A stretch of 33,268 nt of DNA from Gloeophyllum trabeum ATCC 11539. Its lineage: Eukaryota > Basidiomycota > Agaricomycetes > Gloeophyllales > Gloeophyllaceae. A program made the translations under genes and the position numbers. The stretch is taken from assembly GCF_000344685.1 (NCBI RefSeq), contig NW_006920416.1:559088-592355 (forward strand). The letters are read 5' to 3'. The notes beneath the pieces are model-generated. The model saw nothing but the letters and a program-made list of their open reading frames with translations. It ran no database searches and was not told the origin of the DNA. Shown here piece after piece: positions 12,197-21,924 of the stretch. Position 1 is the stretch's first letter. Each line of letters starts with the position of its first letter.

Positions 12197-12364
12197 TCAG
12201 CGGCGCACGAGACCGCGAAACAGGGGCCTGAAGACGAATGCGTTGTAAACTGCGAAGAGAAAGTAGAAGCGCGGGGTAAATGGGAAGCCCCAGTTTCGGG
12301 CGATGTAGAGGGCGCGGCGGGAGAGGAGAGCCGTGACGCGCTGGATGGTCGAGAGAATCGACAT
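12197..12364 (-). CDS. Small hydrophobic protein (55 aa) just upstream of the kinase
   Basis: A 56-codon frame from ATG 12364 to TGA 12197 encodes a basic, aromatic-rich protein. Residues 1-20 form a helix-like, Arg-containing start (MSILSTIQRV...), and residues about 31-49 (FYFLFAVYNAFVF) look like one membrane segment; the end is basic (RGLVRR). Codon use is GC-rich at third positions like the kinase next to it, which argues for a real gene. Its stop lies 20 nt before the kinase ATG on the same strand, too close for a separate promoter of normal size. A dicistronic mRNA, or a protein-coding upstream ORF that controls the kinase, are the two readings. The Arg-rich start plus one membrane helix would suit a small mitochondrial membrane protein, but that is only inference. 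I do not recognise the family. Confidence 0.65.
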   Translation of the reverse strand: MSILSTIQRVTALLSRRALYIARNWGFPFTPRFYFLFAVYNAFVFRPLFRGLVRR

Positions 12365-13268
12365 GTCGGCCCGATAATAATGAATCACGGATTCAGATTT
12401 TGGGAACTTGCAGGTATTTCCAGGCGGCTTTCAGTAACGACAGCGATATTCCTGTAATTTGGGAGCCTTCGAGCACGACTTGTACTCCAGAACAAACAGA
12501 TAGACGTACCTCACGTACGCGAGGTTTGACAGACAGACTTTTCGAGCTGGCAGAGACTGGGCGCTTATTAGTCTCCGGTCCTTTCGGGCCGAATCCTGTG
12601 TGGCTCCAGCCACCGCACTGTTGATTGTCTGAGTTGCCGTTCACCAATTCCAACGCCCATGAGATTGCAAGAACAATACACAAATGCATGTCTGACTCAC
12701 ATCCAACGTTCAGTATGGCAAAGATGTACCGCACACCGTATCGCAGCAATGCCAATGTGTCCGCGAGGACGACGGGAAGAGGGTTCAGAGGTGAGGGAGA
12801 ATAAGGGGCAAGCGAGGGAGTCGAGAGCTTTTATTTCTCAAGCCAGCGGAGCTGCAAATAATGTGAAGGGCGTTTGACGCATAGTGTTTGGCCGATCGCA
12901 GGGCATATCCTAGTTAGGCAGCGACCTTGCTATATAAGGAAATAATCAGTCCATTGCGTGAACGCCCATGCAACCTCAGGGTGGTTAGAGCACGAAGCTT
13001 GAGATTAGGTAAAGAGGCTAGCAAACGATCTAAGGTTACATACAGACTTCCGGCAAAGAAAAAGACATGTATTGACGAAACACACGCCCATACCAGCAAG
13101 TTCATTGATGAAGGACAACTGGTGCGGAACAGACAAGTGCAAAGCCGGTTATAGTAGAGCAGAAACAGCGCAGTGGAGGTACCCTGAAAAAATAGTTGGA
13201 AGTAGAAGAAATTCCGAATTTCTAGACGGTGCAGGGTCGGCGTAACATACAGTAAGTGCAATCCTAAC
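12365..13268. other. Intergenic stretch, promoter of the small protein-kinase pair
   Basis: This should contain the promoter of the minus-strand pair and the 3' flank of the family 1 copy ending at 13269. An AT-rich block (TATTATTATC in minus sense, near 12372-12385) lies directly upstream of the ATG at 12364. No gene was recognised. Confidence 0.4.
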
Positions 13269-14092
13269 TTAATCTTCTTGGGGCAGGACCTCCGCGAGCT
13301 GTTCCTCGAGTCCGGACTCATCTAGCTGTAAAGGCTTTCTCAAGCCAGGGCGCTCGAGCTTATAGCTTGCCCCCTCCATAGCGCTATGTATGTAGTCGGT
13401 GTCCTCGTAAACGTGGCCGTCCACGAGGAGGATCTGGCGCAACAGCAAGTGTGGCCCCACGCGTGAAGTTGGCTGAGCTGGCGCACTCGTCTCCTCGCCG
13501 GGAAGGTCGAAGAACGGGGTTGTGTCCCACACTGGCATCCCCTCCTTTATCAAGAGATCCCGACTGTCCATTTGTCAATATGAAGGCACCATACGCACAG
13601 CTTAAATCGGAACGCACCTACGGGTGACGGCTTCCCATGAGAGACGCATGTCTATGTCGTTGATGGCTCTCCTGTAACCTTGCTTGGCATAGTTCTAGAC
13701 GAAGACTAGCATCCACCGTCTATTATTGTGGCCGATATTGATTTTATCAGTTGAAAAGAGTCACATTGGTGGTAAACTCACTCGGCTGAATTGTGTTTCG
13801 GCGTTGCCGGGTGGGTCGCCGCCAAGTCAGCAACTCTGAAGTACTCGGGCGAGAAAGTTCCCCCCGATAAATGTACTTCATTTCCCCCATTCGCCCAGAT
13901 CTTATAGGGCTCTACGCGCTGCAGAAGCCGTTCAGCTTCAGTGTATGCTCGCTCGTTCTGAGCGTTCGTCAAGCGAGCCTGGGCATGACAATAAGTGTGT
14001 TTCTTGATGGCTAAGTCCCACTGAAACATTCGAGCGATATGCTCTTCTTCCGCAGGTGTAAAGCGAGAGCCCCTGGACTTGCGGCGAGGCAT
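13269..14092 (-). pseudogene. Family 1 copy with one in-frame nonsense codon
   Basis: Exons on minus: 14092-13782, 13719-13618 and 13563-13269, with introns of 62 and 54 nt in the same phases as the intact copy at 9579. Exon 1 begins MPRRKSRGSRF and holds HTYCHAQARLT and EPYKIWANGGNE; exon 3 begins SRDLLIKEGM and ends EEQLAEVLPQED. All splice sites are preserved and exons 1 and 3 are open. Exon 2, however, has TAG at 13697-13695 where the intact copy has a Leu codon (context RWMLVFV-stop). Translation would stop after about 111 of 235 codons. So it is either a recent pseudogene, an allele with a truncated product, or alternatively spliced around exon 2 (102 nt, a multiple of three, so skipping would keep the frame). 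The last option is a real possibility worth noting. Confidence 0.65.
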
Positions 14093-15266
14093 GCTGATGG
14101 CCAGCACTTGAACAACAAGGAGGGAAAGACAAGTACACAACGTACCTGGCGGTACTACTCAGTGGATGTCCGAGAACGGTTGCAGGCGTGATACACTGGC
14201 ACGACCCGGGGGCGGTTGTGTAATCGCGGAAGAGCGACTCGGACTTCACTATGTCTTTCCTTTTCCTCCTGAGCTGTTGGCAGCGCACTACCTGAATCAA
14301 AATGTTTGTTGCGAGAGACGCTCATAAACTCAGTCGTACACCCAGGGCGAGAGAGAGACGCCACAATTCGTGGCTCGTGGCAATACCCGAACTCTATTTG
14401 CGAAACACGGCACACTGGCAATCGTAACGCTGCGGTCGGCCATTCCGATCTACGCACTCTTGCTTGCTCGACACTTGTTGCACTAGAAAGCCAGAAACGG
14501 CATAGCAGCTTGGATTGTCGACGGAGGCTCACGCTCGATAAGAAGCCCTGTCAATGGCATGAAGTCGTCACAGTACTAGTGCTGGGTGTGAAGGCTCTGT
14601 TTCGTTGTATAGATGCCATTACAGAGTATGTAAGATACTGTTACTGGCAACTTGGTCGTTTGGAATATTCCGCTAGCCTCAGGCTCAGTTGAGCCCCAAG
14701 AACTCTTATGGAGCATAGTAGACGGAAATCTAGGTCAACTTGGTTGTCGTTCGGAACCAGGGAAGGGTATTCCCTTAGCTTTTTCCTCTCGCTATAGGCA
14801 GGATTGCTCCCTTTTCAACCGGAAATCGAGGAGACCTTTATCTAGCCTACGCTGATATGTTCACGACCTTCAGACATACGCATTCACTGTCCCACTCATG
14901 TATATTTTGCATCGATACCGGGAGCGCATCAGAGTAGGACGAGTTTGAGTACGACACCCGAAATAGCGCATCTAGGCGAGCAAATGATCCCGAAGCCATG
15001 CAGTCAAACCAGGCCCCAACTGGATGAACGGTCCAAATGCTAAAGAAGTACACGGAAGTCAATGAAACACTAGGTGAAGGAACAGCATGCATTAGTGAAA
15101 CGCCATGCAGACGTCCGCTACTAGAGAATTAGCTGACTGGTGCACATAGTATAGCATAAATACCACGAGACGAAGGTACTCTGAATGAGAGGCTAGGATG
15201 CCAACGGGATTCCGAACAATCAGAACGGTCCAGGGTCGCTGTCATACACACTGCGATATTTCCATC
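14093..15266. other. Spacer between two tandem family 1 copies
   Basis: This lies between the minus-strand copies ending at 15267 and starting at 14092. It holds the upstream region of the 14092 copy, including the block shared with the 16070 copy (see 14172-14196). No additional gene was recognised. Confidence 0.4.
14172..14196 (-). promoter_or_regulatory. Upstream block shared by two family 1 copies
   Basis: On the plus strand this reads GAGAACGGTTGCAGGCGTGA followed by TACAC. A close match lies at 16147-16171, with about four differences. The two blocks lie about 80 bp upstream of the respective ATGs (14092 and 16070), so the homology of the two copies includes their 5' flank and the block may be a promoter or leader element. 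No match was found in the 5' flank of the intact copy at 9579. Confidence 0.4.
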
Positions 15267-16070
15267 CTAACCTTCCGCAGGAAGAATCTCCACAAGCTGT
15301 TCCTCGAGCTCGAACTCCTCTAACTGTAAAGGCTTCTCTATGCCAGGGCGTTCGAGCTTATAGCTTGCCCCAGGCTCCATGGCGCTATAATGTAGTCGGC
15401 GACCTCATAAACGCTGTCGTCCATAAGGCAGACGCGGCGTAATATTTCCACCGTTACGTTGAAGTTGGCTGAGCAGGCTCACTACGGGAAGGTCGAAGAA
15501 GTGACTCGTCACGGTGTCCCACATGCCCTCCTTTATTAAGAGATTCCGGCTGCACATCTTGTCAGTACGAACGAGCTCGAGGGCACAGCACGCCGTGGCA
15601 CACACATGCGGATGCGGCCTCCCACGCCAAATGCAAGCGTTCATCATCGATGGTTATGTGGCGAGCATCCGTGACACCGAGCATCCATCGTCTGTCATCG
15701 CTGTGAGCACCCTTTCAAACGCTCCAGAAATATTATATGAGAAGGGAAACTTACACGTCGGGACCTTGCGTCGGTGTCACCTGTTGGCAAGCCGCGAAAT
15801 CAGCGACTGAAAAGCACTCCGGCGAGGAAGTTCCTCCTGTTAAAAGGATGTCGTTTCGCCGGTCAGCCCATATTTTATATGGCTCTGTATGCCTCAACAG
15901 TCGTTGAGTCTCAACGTGCGCTTGAGCATTCTGACGGCTGGTGAGCGTGCTTGTGCATGACAATAAGTATGCTTCTTGATGGCTGAGCCCACTGGAAAAA
16001 TCTGAGCGATGTGTTCTTCCTGTGCGGGTGCACAGCAAGAGCCAGCTCGGGCAGAGTTGTGGAGAGCCAT
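15267..16070 (-). pseudogene. Family 1 copy, frameshifted
   Basis: On minus, this aligns along its whole length with the copy at 13269-14092. It starts at ATG 16070 (MALHNSARAG instead of MPRRKS...). The EEHIAQIF segment is followed by indels that shift the frame; HTYCHAQA is read in one frame and EPYKIWA in another. The exon 1 donor matching GTGAGT reads GTGTAAGT here. Exon 2 (RWMLGV...) is recognisable near 15700-15600. Exon 3 begins RNLLIKEGMWDT, then loses frame where the family has GPHLLLRQ, and its end (EEQLVEILPAEG, stop 15269-15267) is intact. Several indels in both main exons make it a clear pseudogene. It is in tandem with the 14092 copy, with a period of about 1.98 kb. Confidence 0.75.
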
Positions 16071-16189
16071 TCTCAGCGCTCGACACTTGTAGGATGCTAC
16101 GGAGGGAAAGCGCAGTGAAACTACCAGAGGCGCCGTTCAAACATTTAAGAACAGTTACAGGCGTGATGCACGTAGTGTTCCTAACGGGA

Positions 16190-16690
16190 CAAATCAGTCA
16201 TCGAAGCCTTGAGTCAAAATCGTCGGGCCACGGCCAATGGTTTTGAGTCGGAGACGAGCGGAAAGAGCCCACGAGACGTGCTGCGGGTCTCTCCGCGTTG
16301 AATGGTACTGCAGAAATACTACTGCTGTGCTTTCTGCCTGGATTGTGGAACCAGTCTCGAGCTTTTGCTGCTGGTTGCTCTGGTAGTGTCACAATGCTCG
16401 TATTCTTCTGATATGCGGCATGATTATGTTCGATCCGTTCGTAAAATTCGCGCTCTTCGAGTCGTCGTTATATTGGACGAACCACTGGATTATCACTCGA
16501 TGAATGCGGAGAGCGGGAGGTCGACTATGTGGTCGACTATGTGTGCACAAAGGCATCTGGGGTACTCATCGTATATGCGAGTGCGTCTATCCCGGTTCAT
16601 CCAGACAGACACCCATCACGAGACGCGTATCCTCACCGACGGCGCAATGATTGTACAAACGGGTTTGCAACAGCGCGTAATCCTCCCCCA
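16190..16690. repeat. Diverged duplicated segment (partner at 20115-20600)
   Basis: The stretch GGCCAATGGTTTTGAGTCGG and following bases (16232-16265) match 20153-20186 with few differences. Further matches occur downstream at a constant offset of about 3.92 kb, for example around ATCACTCGATGAATGC (about 16490) and CAGACAGACACC (about 16600). It lies 3' of the family 2 copy at 16975-17627, as its partner lies 3' of the copy at 21925-22543, so the duplication probably carried the gene and its flank together. No coding frame is shared. Confidence 0.5.
16520..16543. repeat. Perfect 12-bp tandem repeat
   Basis: GTCGACTATGTG occurs twice back to back inside the duplicated segment. The partner segment near 20440 lacks the doubling, so it arose after the duplication. 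Confidence 0.6.
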
Positions 16691-16974
16691 CCCTTACCTG
16701 CATGATCCTGGGGTTAGTTCAGTTCCCGGGAACGACCTGGTATTGCATCGGTCGCGGTTGACACAGAACAATAATTAAGAATCTGCCATGTCCCCTGAAG
16801 CCTATAGCCCTGGCCCATCCCAACATCCCCTCTTCTGTCGATGCACGTTATCACGGGAACAAGCAATGAGACCTGTGTTCACATCCTTATTATTCGGCCA
16901 CCCTTTACTCTGGTTTAAGATTGCCAGCCACTTCTATACGCCCTCCAGCAGTTCCCTCGCAACCCCGTTCCCTC

Positions 16975-17627
16975 CTAGCTTTGTGAGGAATGGAACTCGA
17001 ACCTCTCTGCTCGGGCAAGCCACTCAGAGACCCAGAACTCGTCGTATACGCCTGTGTAAGGGTACACCAAGGGACGTGTCTCCCGCACTCCATCTGTTGG
17101 GAATTCCCTGTCCCGACCACGTTCCTGATTGTGGGTTTCGTCGCGCTCGGGAGGTATATTCTCGTCATTTTCGTCTTGATATACTCTGAAGTTGGGGTAG
17201 ACATGGTCGGTTCTTTGATTGTTGAAATGCTCAGCGATCTAATAACCAATTACAGTCTCAATCAGTAAAGAGACAGTGAAGAGATAACGGGCATACTGCT
17301 GCAAGATCTTCCTCGGTATGTACGTCGCCACCGTGCTCCTCCCCGTGCATAGGTACCTCAAAGCTTGTGTCCCCGATTTCTCCATTCTGGCCCCCTTCCG
17401 GTACTCGGTTCTCCTTATCCTCGTCTTCTTCCATGTCCTCCCCATCTTCAATATTGGCACTAGCCGCAACTCTGGCTATGATATATGCAGAGAAGGCCAT
17501 CACGATCTCATTCTCGACCGTTTGTCCAATTCGTCGTGCCACCTCCCTCACTACTTCGCGGTACTCAGGCGAGAGGTCTTCAATTTCGGGACGATCTTGG
17601 AGAGGTATCGAGGCGGCTGCACTTGAT
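16975..17627 (-). pseudogene. Family 2 copy with destroyed start codon
   Basis: Exons on minus: about 17627-17297 and 17238-16975, joined by a 58-nt intron (donor GTATGC, acceptor TTATTAG). The product would match the intact copies: LSPEYREVVREVARRIGQ, an acidic tract with DKENRVPE, GGDVHTEEDLAA, then in exon 2 IAEHFNNQ and a C-terminus with PYTGVYDEFWVSEW and FEFHSSQS (stop 16977-16975). At the start, the intact copy at 22543 has AAAGATGTCAAGC, whereas here it reads AAAGATCAAGT: two bases of the ATG are missing. The rest of the frame is fully open with both splice sites conserved. I see no in-frame ATG just upstream; the next in-frame ATG lies within EIVMAF. It is therefore either a very young pseudogene or a gene using another start. 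It is paired with the family 3 gene at 18115-18917. Confidence 0.65.
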
Positions 17628-17685
17628 CTTTTTGACGGTGGTGGTGGGTGTGGATGAAGAGGACAAAGGCAACGTTTGGAGTCCG

Positions 17686-17717
17686 CGCTCGCTTAAGTGC
17701 TCTTCGGGAAATGCCGC
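17686..17717 (-). promoter_or_regulatory. Conserved family 2 promoter block (copy at 17627)
   Basis: In minus sense this reads GCGGCATTTCCCGAAGAGCA then CTTAAGCGAGCG. The same block occurs upstream of the other two family 2 copies (22609-22640 and 31673-31704). The CTTAAG/ATTTAAG core could serve as a TATA-like element. It lies about 60-90 bp before the position of the lost ATG. Confidence 0.55.
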
Positions 17718-18114
17718 CGAGGTGAGCCATTTCCCTCCATGTTGTCAACCTGCTTTGTCCGCTTACGGATGGGCCGGAATATCAAAGGCATTACGCTTTT
17801 CGTTGACATATGGGGACTACTGGATACTGGTACACGCTAATACGTGCACGGGTCATATCAGAATAACATTGAAAGGACCAGTCAAAGCAAGCAAACGTCG
17901 TGAACTCAGACAGCCACATTCTCATCTAGCGGGTTGATCCTGTCGTCAATCATCGCTAACCTTCATCTGCTCGATGCTTAGGGATACGCCACGGTTGTAG
18001 GTACTGGCTGGCCTAGCTGGATGCGACCGACACGTCGCCAACTATGCTGTCTCGAGCTCGCCTGAGCGGCAGAATCGTTTACCTTCTCCGCTTGATCCCC
18101 ATGCGAGCACTCCT

Positions 18115-18917
18115 CTACGATTGGCACATCCCGGGAACGTCCGTGATTTTTGTGTCCAGGTTTGTCGAACATCCCTGTCTGAATGCGCCCGATAACCGTG
18201 GACCCGCGAAAACCAGCTGCGAAGTGGGGTCGTCCGCCGTTTCACTCCTGTTGTATATCACACGGATGTGGTCGTCCTGGGATGGTGTGGACACGAGTGT
18301 CGGTGCATGGGATGGCGAGCTGTCTCCAGGACAGACTGCCTCGACACTGGACGCCAGGCTGAAGGCGCTAGCCGACCGCATCCCGGACAACGGACTGGAA
18401 TGTTCTCCATGCTCTGGCTATGGCGTGAGGAACGTGACACCTGCGATAGGATTATCGAAACATACCTCCGTCCCGGTCCAGCGCACTCCACGGCCACAGC
18501 GGCCAGCCCAAATCCTCGACGTCCATGGATAGTGGGGACATACAGCCGTAATCTGCAAGCCAGCTCGGCGGCCTCTGGTTTGCCCGAATCGCTGTCGGAT
18601 GGTGGAGTTCTGTGCCACTACTCTCGCTCTCTAGGTTGGTTGTTGATTGGTGAGCTAGGAAACACAGCTAACAACCAAATTTCAGTACATTTCTGTCACA
18701 AACGGCCTCTATCAACACGTACGTCCTCTGTCTCGGTGCAGGACACATCGTCCATATCGCAGGATACGCGCGCGAATGTGATAGACGCGTCAGTGGCAGT
18801 GGCCAGACTCGCCGTGGACGCTTTGAATGACAGCACGTCATCGTTGGTGTCGTCGTGAGCGACGAAGGCGATTCCTGTACATGGTATGAATTTCTTAAAC
18901 CATTCCTTGAAGGGCAT
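18115..18917 (-). CDS. Family 3 protein, copy A, three exons
   Basis: I do not recognise this family; a second copy lies at 30651-31320. Exons on minus: 18917-18723, 18667-18466 and 18413-18115, with introns of 55 and 52 nt (phases 0 and 1), giving 231 aa. The intron positions and phases are the same in both copies, which supports the model. Exon 1 starts MPFKEWFKKFIPCTGIAF and includes FKAST and TDASITFA. Exon 2 carries a C.....TT.LE pattern and AIRAN, and is 25 codons longer than in copy B with a Trp-rich end (GWPLWPWSALD). Exon 3 carries FSLASSVEAVCPGDSSPS and an additional C-terminal stretch absent from copy B. No membrane segment. It lies about 490 bp upstream of a family 2 copy on the same strand, as in the other locus. 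Function unknown. Confidence 0.7.
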
Positions 18918-20114
18918 GGTAGGGCTGAGGTTGAAGAAAGGGATGTGGCACGAGTTGTCGTGGTTGCGAATTTATCAACACGGTCACATGACAGTATGCG
19001 TGTTTGTGTCCTTGTTCCCTTCTTGGGCCACAATGCTGATTGTGTTGGTCTGCCTTCATCAAGTCTTCCTCACGTCAGTCTGCAGGATCTGGCTTACTCC
19101 CCCCTGCAATACTTCCGTGTATATTCCAACACTAGCATGTGGGGACCGTTCTTACTCTGAATTTCCAAGAACCTCCCAGACAAAGGCGCCGAATAATAAC
19201 GGGAAATGCACCTTTGTTGTGAAGTACTGAATATGAACATCTGATTCTCCTTGGGGATGCTCGCATCTGCATACGCCAGGTAATAGGTGTCAGGAGCGAT
19301 CCTCCACGCTTGGTTTTTGCTTGGTGTGGCATGGTGACTGGCCCGGAAAGTTGGACTTATACGTCCATCGTCCACTTTGTGTGTAAGTACCTCCTCTGTA
19401 CTTTACTCTTTGTCTCTACTTTAATTCTCTTCGTATGGATAAGTTGAATCCATGTCGGTTGTCGTGATTCGCTCAGTTGCTGGTGTACCGAAGCGTGAAT
19501 TGTTTGTGTCAACATCCGTGTCACATCCGTGATTCTGAGTTATTCCGCGCACCCGCTGGCTGATTGGCTAATTAGTATTAAAGTGCTGGTGCGATATCCT
19601 GGAGCCATGTTGCTGCTAGGAGATAACTGCTGCTTTGTGGGGCATCCCGTAGATTGGTTGGACCCCAAGCGAGGTTCTGCCCTCCAGTGGCACAGGCACT
19701 CAGTATGATCTTTTCCACTAAAGACGATTACCTCCGTTTTTTTAAGATGCTCTCAGACTCTGCTCCTTTTTTGATAGTGCGTGACCGTCCAAGGTCGCCA
19801 GCTCAAGTTAGTGAGGAGTCGGAGACATGCATAAATAACCCAGTCACTGGATGACCGCTACCTCATTCGTGCCTCCGGACAGAGCAACCCACCTACCTGT
19901 ACCATTTGGGTCAGTGCTCCAATTATCGAAGAGCACTACCCGCGGTGTTTCATGGCTGTTTCGCCTCACTCGCCACAATGTCAGAATTTCTGGCGAGCGA
20001 GATACCCACTCGCGGAACGTTTCTCATGGAGGCCTCGAACATAACGTGAGTGTCTTGTTATTCTCCTTTTTCCCCAATTATATAACTGTGTGTTCCGGCC
20101 CAAGCCCAAGCTGT
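18918..20114. other. Intergenic stretch upstream of family 3 copy A
   Basis: The first 35 bp (18927-18951, minus sense GTGCCACATCCCTTTCTTCA then ACCTC) are shared with the leader of family 3 copy B, also 9 nt before its ATG. A minus-strand open stretch at 19375-19094 (93 codons) reads plausibly as protein but has no ATG at its 5' end and no clear splice sites; I do not call it a gene. An imperfect direct repeat CATCCGTGTCACATCCGTG lies near 19509. Confidence 0.4.
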
Positions 20115-20600
20115 AGTGAGGGCGTCGTGTAATAACCCGAGTCGGTCAGCGTGGGCCAATGATTTGAGTCGGAGATGAGCGGAAAGGACTGACGCGTGTC
20201 TGCAAGGCTCTCCGGTTAGATTCGATGCTGCTGCCTGGTACCCTTCTTCCTCAACCGTTGACTGCTAGACTGTCGAGCATTTCTCGAACTTTATCTGCTG
20301 ATGGCTGCGATACAATATCACAACGCACGCGCTCCTCAGGTCTCCGGGATTATTGCGTCCTGATTTATCGTCAATCCCCTGCTCTTCATTGGATTCGATG
20401 AACACTTGGCTTATCGCTTGATGAATGCCAGTATCGAAGTGGCAAGCTAGAGCTTGAATGTGGGTGTAATGAGTTGTCCAGGATAGTTACGGCCCTCATG
20501 AGTACGTCCAATCCGATCAGACAGACACCGGATCTCGTATTCGCACCGATAGCGGACGATGCTTCGTAGATGGCCCAGTAATTTCCCTCCATCCGCCAGC
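20115..20600. repeat. Diverged duplicated segment (partner at 16190-16690)
   Basis: GGGCCAATGATTTGAGTCGG at 20154 and following bases match the segment at 16232, with colinear weaker matches for about 350-400 bp. See the partner entry. It lies 3' of the family 2 copy at 21925, but about 1 kb further away than its partner lies from its own family 2 copy. Confidence 0.5.
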
Positions 20601-21924
20601 ATCACCTAACCATCAATACAAGGCCTAAGATTGGGTACTGTACGGGTGTGCTTTAAAAGATGGTATTGGGAGCTCACTATGGCGTGACCTCTCTCGGCTT
20701 AACATGTGATGGTACTACGATGGCTGTTATATTGGGGGACCATCATGCGACGAGCTTCTCCTGGTTGCAAAGGAAAGAGCGAGCGCGAATGAATACTCTT
20801 TCCTACGCGAGTCGGATACATGTACGGGCCGACATTCCCTTCCATTTGATCCTCCTGCCCTGACGTGTCGCTCACATATACAGACCACCGACCACTGGCG
20901 CCTACGAGGTTTTCAAAACCCGCTACCTTGTCATGATCAGCTAAAAGATCGGGGTAACGTACCTTTGGCAGTCCCCGGCGACAACTCGTTCCGGGAGTCA
21001 GACTAGGAAGCTATCACGATTTAATGCATTCATTGGCGAGTCTCCCAGCACTGTCCATTCTCCTGCCTATTCTCCTGCCTCTGCGAACGACGCTGGACGC
21101 CGCCGATTCCGCCTGTTCCCGGGACCACTTCCCTCCCGGGATTGACTGGATGCGGTGTTCACTTGCCGAGGTTGGTTATCTAGGATGTCATTTCCGATCG
21201 TCTATTAACCAAAATTTAGCGTTCATTCTATATGGTTTGGCACACCAGGATCGCACTTCATTCCTTCTATCACTTGCATCTCTGGCCCTTGCTTATGCTG
21301 TCGGCTTCCGTGATGGTCACTTGGGCGAGTACCCTCGTATGCCGCTAGCGAAAGGTTACTCATAGCGGGACTAGGCTGTATGTTACCAAGTTTCTGGTGG
21401 GAGGCATGAAGAACGATGTCGTTCATGGTCAGGGCGGTGATTATAGGAGGCCATCGGCCCTTTTTTCGCTTAAATACCCTCCCAGGACATCCAGACTGAT
21501 TGTAAGCCTTCTATCACCGCTATTTACTATTTCATGGTGACTTCATTCAGTATTCTAGGTGACAAACGCGACGCGCTGTCTCCATGACCGTCCTCGCTGC
21601 TCGCCTTAGCAACTCAACGATGATTGAAGTTGTGATGTATCTCCAATTTCAAAGTTTAAACGCTGTCGGTGATGATGCATCTCCACAAGAAAGCTAGCTT
21701 TATTCGTTTCGTAGTTAAAGGCCCAACATTTCTCGCTAAGCCATCTCCCTTTCCAGCACGTCACAGTGACTCCTTCCTTTGCCCGATGTTTCCACATGAC
21801 CAAGTAATTCCTGGCTGTATCGATTAAGCCGGGATGACTCTACCAAGAGCAGACTCGGAGACAAACACGCACGCACGTAGATATTTCGACCTTTCAATCC
21901 CGACTCTCCCCCTTCCATTCACTC
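20601..21924. other. Extra DNA between the duplicated segment and family 2 copy 2
   Basis: The corresponding spacer at the other locus (16691-16974) is only about 285 bp, so roughly 1 kb here is an insertion or the other locus has a deletion. A plus-strand frame at 21024-21365 (113 codons from a true ATG) begins with a hydrophobic run (LPALSILLPILLPL) that could be a signal peptide, but it lacks recognisable features. I see no terminal inverted repeats or transposase. A short tandem (ATTCTCCTGCCT) lies near 21056-21080. Confidence 0.35.

Noticed and set aside
16984..17005. B-box-like GGTTCGAGTTCC on the minus strand
   Set aside because: It lies inside the conserved C-terminal codons (RFEF) of a family 2 copy and has no A box at the right distance.
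17551..17748. Minus-strand frame starting MTTWREMAHLGG upstream of the ATG-less family 2 copy, as a possible new start
   Set aside because: It is out of frame with the family 2 exon and ends before it can join; no splice site fixes the frame.
19094..19375. 93-codon protein-like minus-strand frame upstream of family 3 copy A
   Set aside because: Its 5' codon is GTG, no ATG or clear acceptor precedes it, and no good donor ends it; there is no paralogue support.
21024..21365. 113-codon plus-strand frame with a hydrophobic, signal-peptide-like start
   Set aside because: It lies in DNA without other gene signals, has no recognised family, and the rest reads like chance translation; kept only as a remark in the spacer entry.
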